Shown: positions 35,465 to 43,886 of the stretch, one piece after another | Layout: each line of letters opens with the position of its first letter | Numbering within the stretch: position 1 is the first letter of the stretch | Assembly (NCBI RefSeq): GCF_008974245.1 | Contig: NZ_BBZI01000005.1 | Span: 1,095,876 to 1,159,875 of the forward strand | Direction of reading: 5' to 3' | Origin: Streptomyces abyssomicinicus | GTDB taxonomy: Bacteria > Actinomycetota > Actinomycetes > Streptomycetales > Streptomycetaceae | Length of the DNA: 64,000 nucleotides | Position numbers and translations under genes: made by a program | The notes under the pieces: generated by a model | Told to the model about the DNA's origin: nothing | Database searches by the model: none | Seen by the model: only the letters and a program-made list of their open reading frames with translations

Positions 35465-36292
35465 GTGAAGATGCGTCATGCCGACCGGACCCGTTGGACG
35501 CTGCGGGCGGCCGGTGCGGGCTGTGCCGCACTGTTGGCCCTGAGCGGCTGCGCGTCCTCCGACGACTCCCCGTCGGCCACCCCGGAGACCTCCGGGTCCG
35601 CCGCCCCGGCCAAGCTCTCCGGCGAGGTGACCGTCTTCGCGGCGGCCTCGCTCAAGGAAAGCTTCACCACGCTGGGCGAGGAATTCGAGAAGGTCCACCC
35701 CGGTACGAAGGTGACCTTCAGTTTCGGTGGCAGCGACGCCCTGGCCGCGAGCATCACGGGCGGTGCCCCGGCCGACGTCTTCGCCGCCGCCAGTCCCCGG
35801 ACCATGCGGATCGTGACCGAAGCCGGGAGCATCTCCGGCGCACCCGCGACCTTCGTCCGCAACCAGTTGGAGATCGCCACCCTGCCGGGCAACCCGGAGA
35901 GGATCGACTCCCTCGAGGACCTGACCGGCCCCGATCTGAAGGTCGTGCTGTGCGACAGGACGGTGCCCTGCGGCGCCGCCGCGCAGAAGGCCCTGGAAGC
36001 CGGTGACGTCGAGCTCACCCCGGTCTCCTACGAGCAGGACGTCAAGGCCGCCCTCAACAAGGTGGTGCTCAACGAGGCGGACGCCGCCGTCGTCTACAAG
36101 ACCGACGTGAAGGCCGCGGGCGACAAGGTGGCAGGGGTGGAGTTCCCGGAGTCGGCCGAGGCCGTCAACGACTACCCGATAGCCCTGCTCAAGGACGCCC
36201 CCAACGCCGCCGCAGCGAAGGCGTTCATCGCGCTGGTGCAGTCCGACGAAGGGCAGAAGGTGCTCACCGGGGCGGGCTTCCTCAACCCCTGA
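35465..36292 (+). CDS. modA: Molybdate ABC transporter substrate-binding lipoprotein
   Basis: The 275-aa protein has a lipoprotein signal, AAGAGCAALLALSGCASSDD (lipobox LSGC about residue 26), and a periplasmic-binding fold: GEVTVFAAASLKESFTTLGE, TFSFGGSDALAASITGGAPA DVFAAAS, and VLNEADAAVVYKTDVKAAGD. These are the ModA motifs for oxyanion binding, including the AAASL and GSxxL segments. GTG 35465 has AAGGAG 7 nt upstream. The next genes are unrelated, so modB and modC are not in this window. Confidence 0.93.
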   Translation: MKMRHADRTRWTLRAAGAGCAALLALSGCASSDDSPSATPETSGSAAPAKLSGEVTVFAAASLKESFTTLGEEFEKVHPGTKVTFSFGGSDALAASITGGAPADVFAAASPRTMRIVTEAGSISGAPATFVRNQLEIATLPGNPERIDSLEDLTGPDLKVVLCDRTVPCGAAAQKALEAGDVELTPVSYEQDVKAALNKVVLNEADAAVVYKTDVKAAGDKVAGVEFPESAEAVNDYPIALLKDAPNAAAAKAFIALVQSDEGQKVLTGAGFLNP

Positions 36293-36488
36293 CCCCGTCG
36301 GAAACCCTGACCCCGTCGGACCCCGGGGAGCGCGAACCGCGGGTGCCGGCCGAGCGCGTGCCGCCCGGTGAGTGCGCCGTGGTACGCGACGAGGCGGCGG
36401 TGAAAGAGGCCGATGTCCGCCTTGTTCGGAGCCCTCAGGCACGGGATTTTGGTGCTCAGCGGAACAAAGTGCCGACGATCGGAGGAGC

Positions 36489-36914
36489 ATGAGAAGCAGA
36501 CTCGGAATTCTCCTGGCCGCGGGCCTCGCTGCGACGGTCGGGTCCGTCGTCCCGGCCGCGGCGGCAGACCAGGCAGCCACGCCTTCCGCGGCTTCGGCCG
36601 CCTCCTTCTCCCTGACGAGCCTGACCATCACCAAGACCACTCTGTCCGACGGCGTGAGCAAGCAGGTCACCCTCCGGTGCGAACCCACCGGCGGGACCCA
36701 TCCCACGGCCGAGGACGCGTGCACCAAGCTCATCGCCGTCGACGGACGGTTCGACAAGCTCCCGTACGTTCCGAATACCGGCTGCCCTCCCGTCTGGAGG
36801 CCCGTCACCGTCACCGTGACCGGCAACTGGCGCCTGCAGCCGGTGTCCTTCACCAAGACGTACGGCGGCGACTGCGACGCCTCGATCCTCAGCAACTACG
36901 TGTTCCGGTTCTGA
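36489..36914 (+). CDS. Subtilisin-inhibitor-like (SSI) secreted protein with Pro at P1
   Basis: The 141-aa precursor has a signal peptide (about 1-26, ...VVPAAAA). The mature part aligns end to end with Streptomyces subtilisin inhibitors: VTLRCEPTGGTHPTAEDACT KL, then FDKLPYVPNTGCPPVWRPVT VTVTGNW, ending NYVFRF. The four conserved cysteines are Cys64, Cys78, Cys99 and Cys129. In SSI the reactive site is C-P-M-V-Y with Met at P1; here it is C-P-P-V-W, so P1 is Pro101, unlike known strong inhibitors of subtilisin or trypsin. Target or function may therefore differ. GGAGG lies close to ATG 36489. Confidence 0.82.
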   Translation: MRSRLGILLAAGLAATVGSVVPAAAADQAATPSAASAASFSLTSLTITKTTLSDGVSKQVTLRCEPTGGTHPTAEDACTKLIAVDGRFDKLPYVPNTGCPPVWRPVTVTVTGNWRLQPVSFTKTYGGDCDASILSNYVFRF

Positions 36915-36977
36915 TTCAGCCACCCCGCCCACAGCCGTTCCGGAGAGGTCCGGGGCGGCCAACGGCTTGCACTTCCA

Positions 36978-36992
36978 CCCCCGTCACGGGGG
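36978..36992. terminator. Hairpin between the convergent SSI and GH6 genes
   Basis: CCCCCG TCA CGGGGG, 6-bp stem with a 3-nt loop. A wider repeat (AGCCGTT at 36933, AACGGCT at 36961) lies just before it. Confidence 0.5.
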
Positions 36993-37036
36993 CGGGTCGC
37001 CGGGCCGTCAGCCCGTGAGAGCACCGGGGGTTCGGC

Positions 37037-38401
37037 TCAGCCCGTCAGCGGCGGGTGGGCGTTGCCCACCAGTTGACGGAACGCGGCAGGGAACCAGCCG
37101 CCGTACGGCGGCGCGTCACGCATCGCGCCGGTCGGGCGGCTGCCGCCGCCGCTGCCGGAGTAGTCCGGGTCGCACATCACGTCCAGCGGGACGTCCCCGC
37201 CGCCGGAGGCGGGCCGCGCGGCCCCGTCCGACTCGCCCGGCGGCTTGGCCCACACGTACGCGTCGACGCCGGGCGCCGGGGCGGTGGCCGGCCGCTCGCC
37301 CAGCCCGGCCCCGGACTGGTTGCACCAGTTGGTGACGTGCAGGCGGCGGTCGATGCGGCTGCCGTCCACGTAGGCGTCCACACTCGTCGTCGGTCCCGGA
37401 CCCGACGGCCGGGCCGGACCGCCCCAGCCGTTGCGGGAGGTGTCGATCAGAGCCCCGACCCCGACGGGGAATCCGGCGTCGACCAGTCTGGTGCGGAGGT
37501 CGTGCACGAACGGCAACTCGTCGACGTAGGAGTTCCAGTCCACCCACCTGGACTGGTGGACCGGTGCGCCGTTCACGATGTCGCCGACCGAGAAGTACGG
37601 CTCGTGCAGCGCGAAGTACTCGGCGGTGTTGGCGATGACGCCGTGGACGTTGCCGGGGGTGCTGCCGGAGGCCGAAGCTGCCTGCCGCAGGAGATCCACG
37701 TAGGGCTCGGCGGTGTAGGGGTAACCGAGGGCGGCGTGGTGCCCGGCGTCGAGGTAGTTGTAGGTGTTCGCGACCGCCCCCAGCCTGGCCAGGGCGTACC
37801 CGATGCCGTTGACGTAGTCGCCGTTGTCCAGGATCGTCCGGCACAAGGGCGAATAACCAGGCGTGTTGACGGCGTTCATGGCCAGGTCCAGCACCGAACC
37901 GGGCTCGACGACGGTCACGATCCGCAGCGCGGCGTACTTCGGGTGGCCGAGGATCGCGGCGATCGGGTCGACGTACCGCGCCTTGTACGCGTCGAGTTCG
38001 CCGGGCCCCAGTTCGCCCTGCCGGGCGGGGTGGGCGCACGCGCGGCCGGGGAGGTCGTGGAGGACCACCTGGAAGACGAAGCCGCTGCGCCCGGACGCCT
38101 GGCGGAGCGCCTGGTCCAGATGACCGCGCAGGCCCAGCCGGCCGCCGGTGCCCCGGACCGAGGCGATGCTGTCCAGCCACACGAAGGTCGGCCGCCCCGC
38201 CACCTGCTCGCCGCCCGGCTCCGCGGCGGCCCGCGCGGACCACTCGGGGTTGACGTACACACCGGCGGCGCCGGCGTAGGGATTGTCCACCCGGTCCGCC
38301 CCGGTACCGGCGCCCACCGGGCCGCCGGCGGCCACCGTCAGCGCCGCGCCGAGCACCAGGGCGGTCACGGCGCTCCGGACCCGGCGGAAGCGTGATCTCA
38401 C
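37037..38401 (-). CDS. GH6 (cellobiohydrolase-like) secreted protein lacking both catalytic aspartates
   Basis: The 454-aa protein has a signal peptide (VRSRFRRVRSAVTALVLGAA ...) and a full-length GH6 domain, without CBM2 or linker. Family hallmarks are retained: YNYLDAGHHAALGYPY, WVDWNSYVDELPFVHDL, LIDTSRNGWGGPARPSGPG, TNWCNQSGAGLGERP and YVWAKPPGESDG. In active GH6 enzymes the loop reads GRDCAA and the next motif E-x-DS; here they read LPGRACAHPA (Ala121) and VVEPGSVLDL (Gly168). Both key Asp, the proton donor and its partner, are thus replaced. GTG 38401 has GGAG at good distance. No CebR box and no TTA codon are present. It may be a non-catalytic cellulose-binding or sensing protein, or a decaying gene. 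Confidence 0.88.
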   Translation of the reverse strand: MRSRFRRVRSAVTALVLGAALTVAAGGPVGAGTGADRVDNPYAGAAGVYVNPEWSARAAAEPGGEQVAGRPTFVWLDSIASVRGTGGRLGLRGHLDQALRQASGRSGFVFQVVLHDLPGRACAHPARQGELGPGELDAYKARYVDPIAAILGHPKYAALRIVTVVEPGSVLDLAMNAVNTPGYSPLCRTILDNGDYVNGIGYALARLGAVANTYNYLDAGHHAALGYPYTAEPYVDLLRQAASASGSTPGNVHGVIANTAEYFALHEPYFSVGDIVNGAPVHQSRWVDWNSYVDELPFVHDLRTRLVDAGFPVGVGALIDTSRNGWGGPARPSGPGPTTSVDAYVDGSRIDRRLHVTNWCNQSGAGLGERPATAPAPGVDAYVWAKPPGESDGAARPASGGGDVPLDVMCDPDYSGSGGGSRPTGAMRDAPPYGGWFPAAFRQLVGNAHPPLTG

Positions 38402-38584
38402 ATCGACTCCTCTGGTCTGTCGAGTTGTGCTCGGGTGCTGTCCGCGCCACGCCGTCGGAGGAGGGCTGCTCGTGACCAAACTCGGGGAGCGCACCTGACT
38501 CGTCAAGGTGCCGGGAGGAAGCGTCCGCATGCCGCTCCGCCGCCGCAGAGGCACGCCCGCGGAGCACGCGTCCCCGCGGTCACC

Positions 38585-39955
38585 CTACGAGGCCACCCCC
38601 TCCAGCACCGTGATGCCGGCGACCGGCTGCCGGCCGTGGAGGGCGAGGATCTCGTTCGCGAGGTCGATGGTCCACAGCGGATTGTCCCGCTGCCGGTGGG
38701 CCGCGATGCCCGCCGCGAGAAGCCCGGGGGGCACAGCCCCCGCGTCGAGCAGGACACGCCATTCCGCGGGCGGGAGTTCCAGGTACTCGAGGTGGGTGAG
38801 CCGCGCGATCTCACGGGGATCGGCGAGAGTACCGGGACAGGCCGAGAGGCTCCGCAGGCGCGGCAGTCCGAAGACGGGGGCGAGACTGAGAGGTTCCTCC
38901 TTCCAGACCCCGATACCGAGGACCTCCAGGCCAGGGTGGGCCGCGGCCTCGATGTTGGGGACGGAGACGTGATTGACGTGGGCGACGAGTGGCGGCCCAT
39001 CGGGCCGTTCGACCGGACGGCCGTCGAAGTGATGGTGGACGACCATGTCGGTGAGGGAGTCGGCGACCAGGCCCGCCCCGATGTTCCCCTCGTGACCGAT
39101 GATGATCACCTGCCCGACGTGCCCGCCCGGCCCCGGCGTGAGGTCGACGGCGATACGGTCCCCGCCGCCGTTGTCACCGAAGACGATCCAGCCCGGCGAG
39201 CCGACAAGCCCCTGCACGGCGTCCTCCGGCCCCGTCACGACCGCCTCCATGGCGCCGAACTTCCACAGCACATGCCGGGAGGCCGCGTCGGCGACGTACA
39301 CCTCGTCCAGAGGGAGGAGCTCGCAGCCGACGGTGTCGTACGGCTCCCGGAGGTCGTCCCAGTCCTCGTACCGGCCCCGGACGACCTGGTACAGGGCCCT
39401 CAACTCGGCAGGCAGCGGCACGCCCAGACGCGCCTCGACCGCCGCGATCTCCTCGCTGGAGGCGCCCACCGCCCGCGGGAGCCGTTCGCGGAGCGTGCGC
39501 CGGAGCAGGTCCACGTCCGCGGACGGTGCCGGCCCCGCGCCCGGCACCGGCTCGGGCAGGCGGCGCACCGGTTCGGGCAGCGCTCCGTCGGCGAGGAGAA
39601 GCGTGCCCGGATGCGCGGTCGCGATCCCCGGCTCGGCGGACGAGCCCAGGCTGATCAGATGCAGGCGGACGCCGCCGGGGAGAGGAGAGGGCTCCACGAC
39701 GAAGGAGACGCCGCCGTCCCCGTCCTCCTTGAGCGCGTCGACGATCCGGCCCACGGCGTCGAACTGCTCCTGGTTGTCGGAGACCAGTGAGGCGCGCCCC
39801 GGCCGGGGCGCCCGGAAGGGCAGCGGAACACTCCACGCTCCGGGACCGATCTGCCCCGACACATGCCGGCCGGGCGCGGTGAGCGCCTCCGTGTGGGCGG
39901 CGTGCAACAGGCGCAGCAGGGGCTGCCAGGTGGTGAAGTCGTGTAGTGCGGGCAC
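38585..39955 (-). CDS. SMI1/KNR4 (SUKH) domain protein
   Basis: The 456-aa protein has a central SMI1/KNR4-like domain: SSEEIAAVEARLGVPLPAEL RALYQVVRGRYEDWDDLREP, then GSPGWIVFGDNGGGDRIAVD and GHVGQVIIIGHEG (residues about 160-300). The N-terminal about 130 residues (HDFTTWQPLLRLLHAAHTEA) form a separate domain. The C-terminal third, with HPGLEVLGIGVWKEEPLSLA and LTHLEYLELPPAEWR, is leucine-rich-repeat-like. SUKH domains are common immunity modules in polymorphic toxin systems, but no toxin gene is adjacent. Confidence 0.82.
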   Translation of the reverse strand: MPALHDFTTWQPLLRLLHAAHTEALTAPGRHVSGQIGPGAWSVPLPFRAPRPGRASLVSDNQEQFDAVGRIVDALKEDGDGGVSFVVEPSPLPGGVRLHLISLGSSAEPGIATAHPGTLLLADGALPEPVRRLPEPVPGAGPAPSADVDLLRRTLRERLPRAVGASSEEIAAVEARLGVPLPAELRALYQVVRGRYEDWDDLREPYDTVGCELLPLDEVYVADAASRHVLWKFGAMEAVVTGPEDAVQGLVGSPGWIVFGDNGGGDRIAVDLTPGPGGHVGQVIIIGHEGNIGAGLVADSLTDMVVHHHFDGRPVERPDGPPLVAHVNHVSVPNIEAAAHPGLEVLGIGVWKEEPLSLAPVFGLPRLRSLSACPGTLADPREIARLTHLEYLELPPAEWRVLLDAGAVPPGLLAAGIAAHRQRDNPLWTIDLANEILALHGRQPVAGITVLEGVAS

Positions 39956-40102
39956 GAGCGGGCCTCCTGAACGTGTCTTCGATGATCACGCATCATGGCG
40001 GGGGGCACCGACATCACGAGGTGCTCGGTCATGGGGGCCGACGTGGGCGATCGCCTGTGGTCAGCCCCCCCGTGACGCGGGAGAGCGGGACCAGGGTCCG
40101 TC

Positions 40103-40345
40103 TCACATTGATCTTTCCCAGAGCAGGACTGATGCGAGTGTGACCGCTGCGAAACCTGGGGGCCGCCCGCCTCGCCGGCCTCGGTTGCGGCGGTGCTGTT
40201 TCTGGTCGTTCCTCTCCGGGATCGCGTGTCCGATGCCGCGTTGCCGCAGGTGGGCGCGGAATCCGCGTGAGCTGTAGGCCTTGTCGGCGATCACGTGACC
40301 AGGACGACAGCGGGGGCGGCTGGCAGAGGGCCCGCGTCCGGGGTG
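40103..40345 (-). pseudogene. IS5-family transposase C-terminal fragment
   Basis: The minus frame reads HVIADKAYSSRGFRAHLRQR GIGHAIPERNDQKQHRRNRG RRGGRPPGF, the DDE-domain stretch (the Asp of IADKAYSS is a catalytic residue) of IS5-type transposases. The usual continuation (NVVERCFNRLK) is missing and the N-terminal half is absent. The fragment cannot encode an active transposase. Confidence 0.7.
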
Positions 40346-40417
40346 GCTGCGGGCCCTCGAGGAGCGGCTCCTGGTGGTGAGCCTCAGTGTTGGGCGAGGA
40401 GCCGGGGGAGGGGGGCT

Positions 40418-40654
40418 CTCCCGGCGCTGCTGCTCCTTGCGCTCGGCACGGGCGGCGGCGGACTGCTTCCGAGCCCTGTCCCGGGCCTCCGGGGGCAGCA
40501 GCTTTGCCACGGTGGTCGGGTGCCACTTCCCGCCGCGCTTCGCCGGCATGTCGCCGCACTCGTTGGCCCGGGCGCAGATGGCCCGGATGCTGAGTCCTTC
40601 CTCGTCCCGCCACGGCTTCATCCGCTCAGCGATAGCGTTCTCCCGCTCGTCGGC
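40418..40654 (-). pseudogene. Serine-recombinase-like DNA-binding fragment
   Basis: The minus frame reads GLSIRAICARANECGDMPAK RGGKWHPTTVAKLLPPEARD, which matches the helix-turn-helix of large serine recombinases or resolvase-type proteins (pattern RAIxxxLNxxGxPxxRGGxW). The catalytic domain is missing. It is joined in frame to the transposase fragment, evidence of nested mobile-element decay. The MFS gene stop (40626) lies inside it. Confidence 0.5.
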
Positions 40655-42209
40655 GGCGTCGCAGTGAGGACCGCACCCGGCCAGGTGCCCACCAGTTACG
40701 CAGCCGGTCAGCGGCAGCCGCAAGGGCCGTTCCCGCGCCGCGGTCGGCGATGCGGACCTCGGGTGAGGCGGTCGCTCGGCCGCCGTCGCGGGGAACCGGC
40801 CGCGCAGGCAGCGGTGACGCCGGCAGCAGCGAGGCCGGTAACAGGCCGAGCGCGGTGAAGGCGGCCAGGGTCAGCAGGGCGGAGCCCATCGCCGGGCCGG
40901 ACATCGCCAGGGCCGCGCCCGAGCCCGAGCCCGCACCGGCGGCGCCCATGGTGGACGGCGTCAGCGGCATCATGCCTGCGGCGACGGCTGTACCGAGGGT
41001 CGGGCCGACGTTCATGGCGGTCTGCTTGAGCCCGCCCACGACACCCGCGTACCCGGGCGGCGCGTCACCGACAACGGTCCCGGTGGCCGTGACCATGACT
41101 GCGGTGAACCCCGCGCCGAGCAGTGCGAAGGCGCCGCCGATCACCGGCCAGGTGCCGTCCGGACCGAGCCGGGACAGGCCCACGACGGCGAGAACGACGA
41201 AAAACTGCCCCGCCACCGCGGTGCGGCGCGGACCGTACCGGCGGAGCACGGCGGCGGCGACCGGGGCGCCGAGGACCATCATCACGGTCAGCGGGAGGAC
41301 GCGCAGGCCGGCGGCGAGCGGGCTGAGCCCGAGGCCCGCCTGCAGGAAGAAGGTCGCCACGAACAACGCGCCGAACATCCCGCCCGAAGTGACCAGCAGG
41401 AGCGCCATCGACGCCGCCACCGGTATGGACCGGGCCACGGCAGGCGGCACGATCGGCTGCGCGGTGCGACGTTCGAGGCGGACGAGCAGCGCCGCGAGGC
41501 CCACGGCGAGCACCAGCCCGAGCCACGTCTCGACAGCGCTCCACCCGTGTGCCGGTACACCGGTCAGGGCGTGGACCAGGACGGCGAGCGTGGCCGCGAA
41601 CACGGCCGCGGCGGCGAGGCCGAACTGCCGGAACCCGGCGGGCGACGGCTTCGGCGCCCGGACCGAGAGGGTGAGCACGGCGATCACGCACGCGATCGGG
41701 ATGTTGATCAGGAACACCGAACGCCAGCCCAGTTCTGCGACGAGAACACCCCCGAGCAACGGACCGGCCCCGGCGGCCACCCCGATCGCCGCGGTACGCA
41801 CGGCGACCGCCGGACCGAGCCGGTCAGCCGGGTACACCAGCCTCAGCAGCGCGAGCGTCGCCGGCTGCAGCAGCGCGCCGAACACGCCCTGTGCGGCGCG
41901 CAGGCCGATCACCCAGCCGATCCCTGGCGCGAAGGCGATGCCCGCCGAGGCCGCCCCGAAGCCGAGCACGCCGACGAACAGCAGCCGCTTGTGCCCGTAC
42001 CGGTCACCCAGGCGCCCGGCGATGACGAGGAACGCGGCCACCGCGAGCAGGTAGGCGGTACTGGTCCACTGCACCTGCGTGACGTCCGCCGACAGGTCGC
42101 GCTGCAGGTCGGGCTGCGCGACGAGCAGAACGGTGCCGTCCAGCGCGACGATCATCGCGCCGGCCACGCTCGCCAGGAGCGCGGCGCGCGGCCGGGACGC
42201 CGCGGTCAC
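40626..42209 (-). CDS. MFS drug-efflux transporter (EmrB/QacA type)
   Basis: The 527-aa protein has about 13-14 membrane segments. DHA2-type motifs: MIVALDGTVLLVAQPDLQRD near the N-terminus, GRLGDRYGHKRLLFVGVLGF (motif A) and AAGAGPLLGGVLVAELGWRS VFLINIPIA (motif C). It likely exports a drug or related compound with protons. GTG 42209 overlaps the TetR stop as GTGA, so the two are coupled. The C-terminal about 50 residues (RLRNWWAPGRVRSSLRRRRR and on) run into mobile-element debris, so the original 3' end seems lost. Codon 457 is TTA (40839-40841). Confidence 0.87.
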   Translation of the reverse strand: MTAASRPRAALLASVAGAMIVALDGTVLLVAQPDLQRDLSADVTQVQWTSTAYLLAVAAFLVIAGRLGDRYGHKRLLFVGVLGFGAASAGIAFAPGIGWVIGLRAAQGVFGALLQPATLALLRLVYPADRLGPAVAVRTAAIGVAAGAGPLLGGVLVAELGWRSVFLINIPIACVIAVLTLSVRAPKPSPAGFRQFGLAAAAVFAATLAVLVHALTGVPAHGWSAVETWLGLVLAVGLAALLVRLERRTAQPIVPPAVARSIPVAASMALLLVTSGGMFGALFVATFFLQAGLGLSPLAAGLRVLPLTVMMVLGAPVAAAVLRRYGPRRTAVAGQFFVVLAVVGLSRLGPDGTWPVIGGAFALLGAGFTAVMVTATGTVVGDAPPGYAGVVGGLKQTAMNVGPTLGTAVAAGMMPLTPSTMGAAGAGSGSGAALAMSGPAMGSALLTLAAFTALGLLPASLLPASPLPARPVPRDGGRATASPEVRIADRGAGTALAAAADRLRNWWAPGRVRSSLRRRRRAGERYR

Positions 42210-42865
42210 CGGCGCACCGGGCCGAGATGGGCGTCCAGCACCGTCGTGACGAGCCGGCCCAACTGGTCGCCGCCGAGGGCACCGGCCGGCGGCGGTGACG
42301 AGGCGTCCAAGGCGAGCTGGATGCTGCCCCACGCCCACAGCTGGGCGATGCCATGCACGTTGGCCCACAGGGCGACGGCCGTCACAGCCGGTGGCGGTGC
42401 GGCGTCGTCCGGGCCCACGTCACCTGGCGACGCGGTCACCGCCCGGTCAAGGGCCACGAGTTCGACGACGCGCGCGAACAGCGGGAGGGTCGACTCGCGC
42501 AGTCGCGGCAGATCCGACGTGTGGGTCTCGCTGTTGAGCAGGTCATGGCGGAACATCAGCTCGAACATGCCGTGGTGCTCCGAGGCGAAGCCCAGGTATG
42601 TCCGCGCAAGCGCCCGCAACTGATCCCGCGGCGACGCCGCGGCGCCGGACGCGGCCGCGAAGCGGGCTTGCAGTTCCGCGAAGCCCCGACGTGCGATGGC
42701 GGAGAGCAGGGCGTGGTGTGTGGGGAAGTACCGGCGAGGAGCCCCGTGCGACACCCCCGCTCGTCGGGCGATCTCGCGCAACCCGAGCGAAGCGGCTCCG
42801 TCGGTCATGACGAGGTCCACTCCGACGTCGATCAGCCGCTCCCTAAGGGAAATCTCGCGTTCCAT
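42206..42865 (-). CDS. TetR family regulator of the adjacent MFS gene
   Basis: The 219-aa protein has an N-terminal HTH (LGLREIARRAGVSHGAPRRY FPTHHALLSAIARRGF, residues about 28-65) and a helical ligand-binding part with FASEHHGMFELMFRHDLLN. It probably represses itself, the coupled MFS gene and perhaps the divergent hydrolase. ATG 42865 is chosen; a GTG two codons earlier is possible. A three-half-site operator lies immediately upstream. Confidence 0.9.
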   Translation of the reverse strand: MEREISLRERLIDVGVDLVMTDGAASLGLREIARRAGVSHGAPRRYFPTHHALLSAIARRGFAELQARFAAASGAAASPRDQLRALARTYLGFASEHHGMFELMFRHDLLNSETHTSDLPRLRESTLPLFARVVELVALDRAVTASPGDVGPDDAAPPPAVTAVALWANVHGIAQLWAWGSIQLALDASSPPPAGALGGDQLGRLVTTVLDAHLGPVRR

Positions 42866-42871
42866 GAGCAC

Positions 42872-42902
42872 TGTCTACCAGCCTGCTGTAGACAGTGTCT
42901 AC
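42872..42902. promoter_or_regulatory. TetR operator with three half-sites (TGTCTAC / GTAGACA / TGTCTAC)
   Basis: TGTCTAC (42872-42878), GTAGACA (42888-42894) and TGTCTAC (42896-42902) give two overlapping inverted repeats. The second is the perfect 15-bp palindrome GTAGACAGTGTCTAC. The site lies 6 bp before the TetR start and about 60 bp before the divergent hydrolase. Confidence 0.7.
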
Positions 42903-42963
42903 GAAATGCTCGTCCCGGCCGGCCTGCCGCGGCACGGTCGCCGAACGACAGGAAGCAGACACC

Positions 42964-43836
42964 GTGACGGACACCGACCCCACGCCGGACCTCATCCGCG
43001 TCACCTTCCCGGACGGCAGCACGACCGACCTCCAGGTGCACCGCACCACAGCGCCCGACGCCGAGGTCGTCCTCTGTCTCCCGGCCATGGGGGTGCGGAG
43101 CGATTACTACCGCGCGCTCGCCCGCGAGCTGACCGAGCATGGATGTCACGCGGTGCTCGCCGACCACCGCGGAACCGGGCGCAGCTCGGTCCGGGCCTCC
43201 CGCCGGATCTCCTTCGGCTATGCCGACCTCCTGGAGACGGAACTGCCGGCCGTCGTCGACATGGTGTGCGAGGAGTTCGGCGCAACCCGGATCGTCCTCG
43301 CCGGTCACAGCTTGGGCGGACAGCTCGGGCTCCTCTTCGCCGCGGTGTCGGACCGGGTCAGCCATGTCGTGCTGGTGGCGAGTGGCTCGTCCTGGTTCCG
43401 CAGGGTGCCGGGCCTCGGCGGGATCGGCCGGTTCCTGGGCCTGCAGTGGATCTTCGCGACCACGCTGCTGTGGGGTTACCTGCCGCAATGGTTCCCCTTC
43501 GCCGGACGGGAGGGGAGGAGGCTCGTGTGCGACTGGGGCCACGAAGCGCTGACCGGCCGGTACCGCGTCCGCGGGAGCGACGTCGACTACGAGACGGCCC
43601 TGACGGGCTCCCACGTCCCGACGCTCTTCATCACCTTCCCCGGGGACCGGTACATCCCCGACACCTGCACCGCGCATCTCGCCGCGAAACTGCGTTCGGC
43701 CCGCGTCACCGGGCGGAGGATCACCGCCGAACGACTCGGTCTCGCGCGGAGCGACCACTTCCGATGGGCGGCCCGGCCGCAGGAAGTCGTCCGTGAGGTC
43801 GTGGAGTGGCTGCGCGTGACAGAGCCCACCCGATGA
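42964..43836 (+). CDS. Alpha/beta hydrolase
   Basis: The 290-aa protein has the alpha/beta hydrolase layout: VVLCLPAMGVRSDYYRALAR, oxyanion region LADHRGTGRSS, nucleophile elbow IVLAGHSLGGQLGLLFAAVS (Ser about 116), later VPTLFITFPGDRYIP (acid) and LARSDHFRWAARP (His). The substrate is unknown. GTG 42964 has AGGAAG 9 nt upstream. It is divergent from the TetR/MFS pair with a shared operator region, so it may act on the same compound the MFS protein exports. Confidence 0.85.
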   Translation: MTDTDPTPDLIRVTFPDGSTTDLQVHRTTAPDAEVVLCLPAMGVRSDYYRALARELTEHGCHAVLADHRGTGRSSVRASRRISFGYADLLETELPAVVDMVCEEFGATRIVLAGHSLGGQLGLLFAAVSDRVSHVVLVASGSSWFRRVPGLGGIGRFLGLQWIFATTLLWGYLPQWFPFAGREGRRLVCDWGHEALTGRYRVRGSDVDYETALTGSHVPTLFITFPGDRYIPDTCTAHLAAKLRSARVTGRRITAERLGLARSDHFRWAARPQEVVREVVEWLRVTEPTR

Positions 43837-43886
43837 CCGGCACCGAGCTCGCGGCTCCGCCACGGTCGCCGCGGAGGTGAAGGCGT

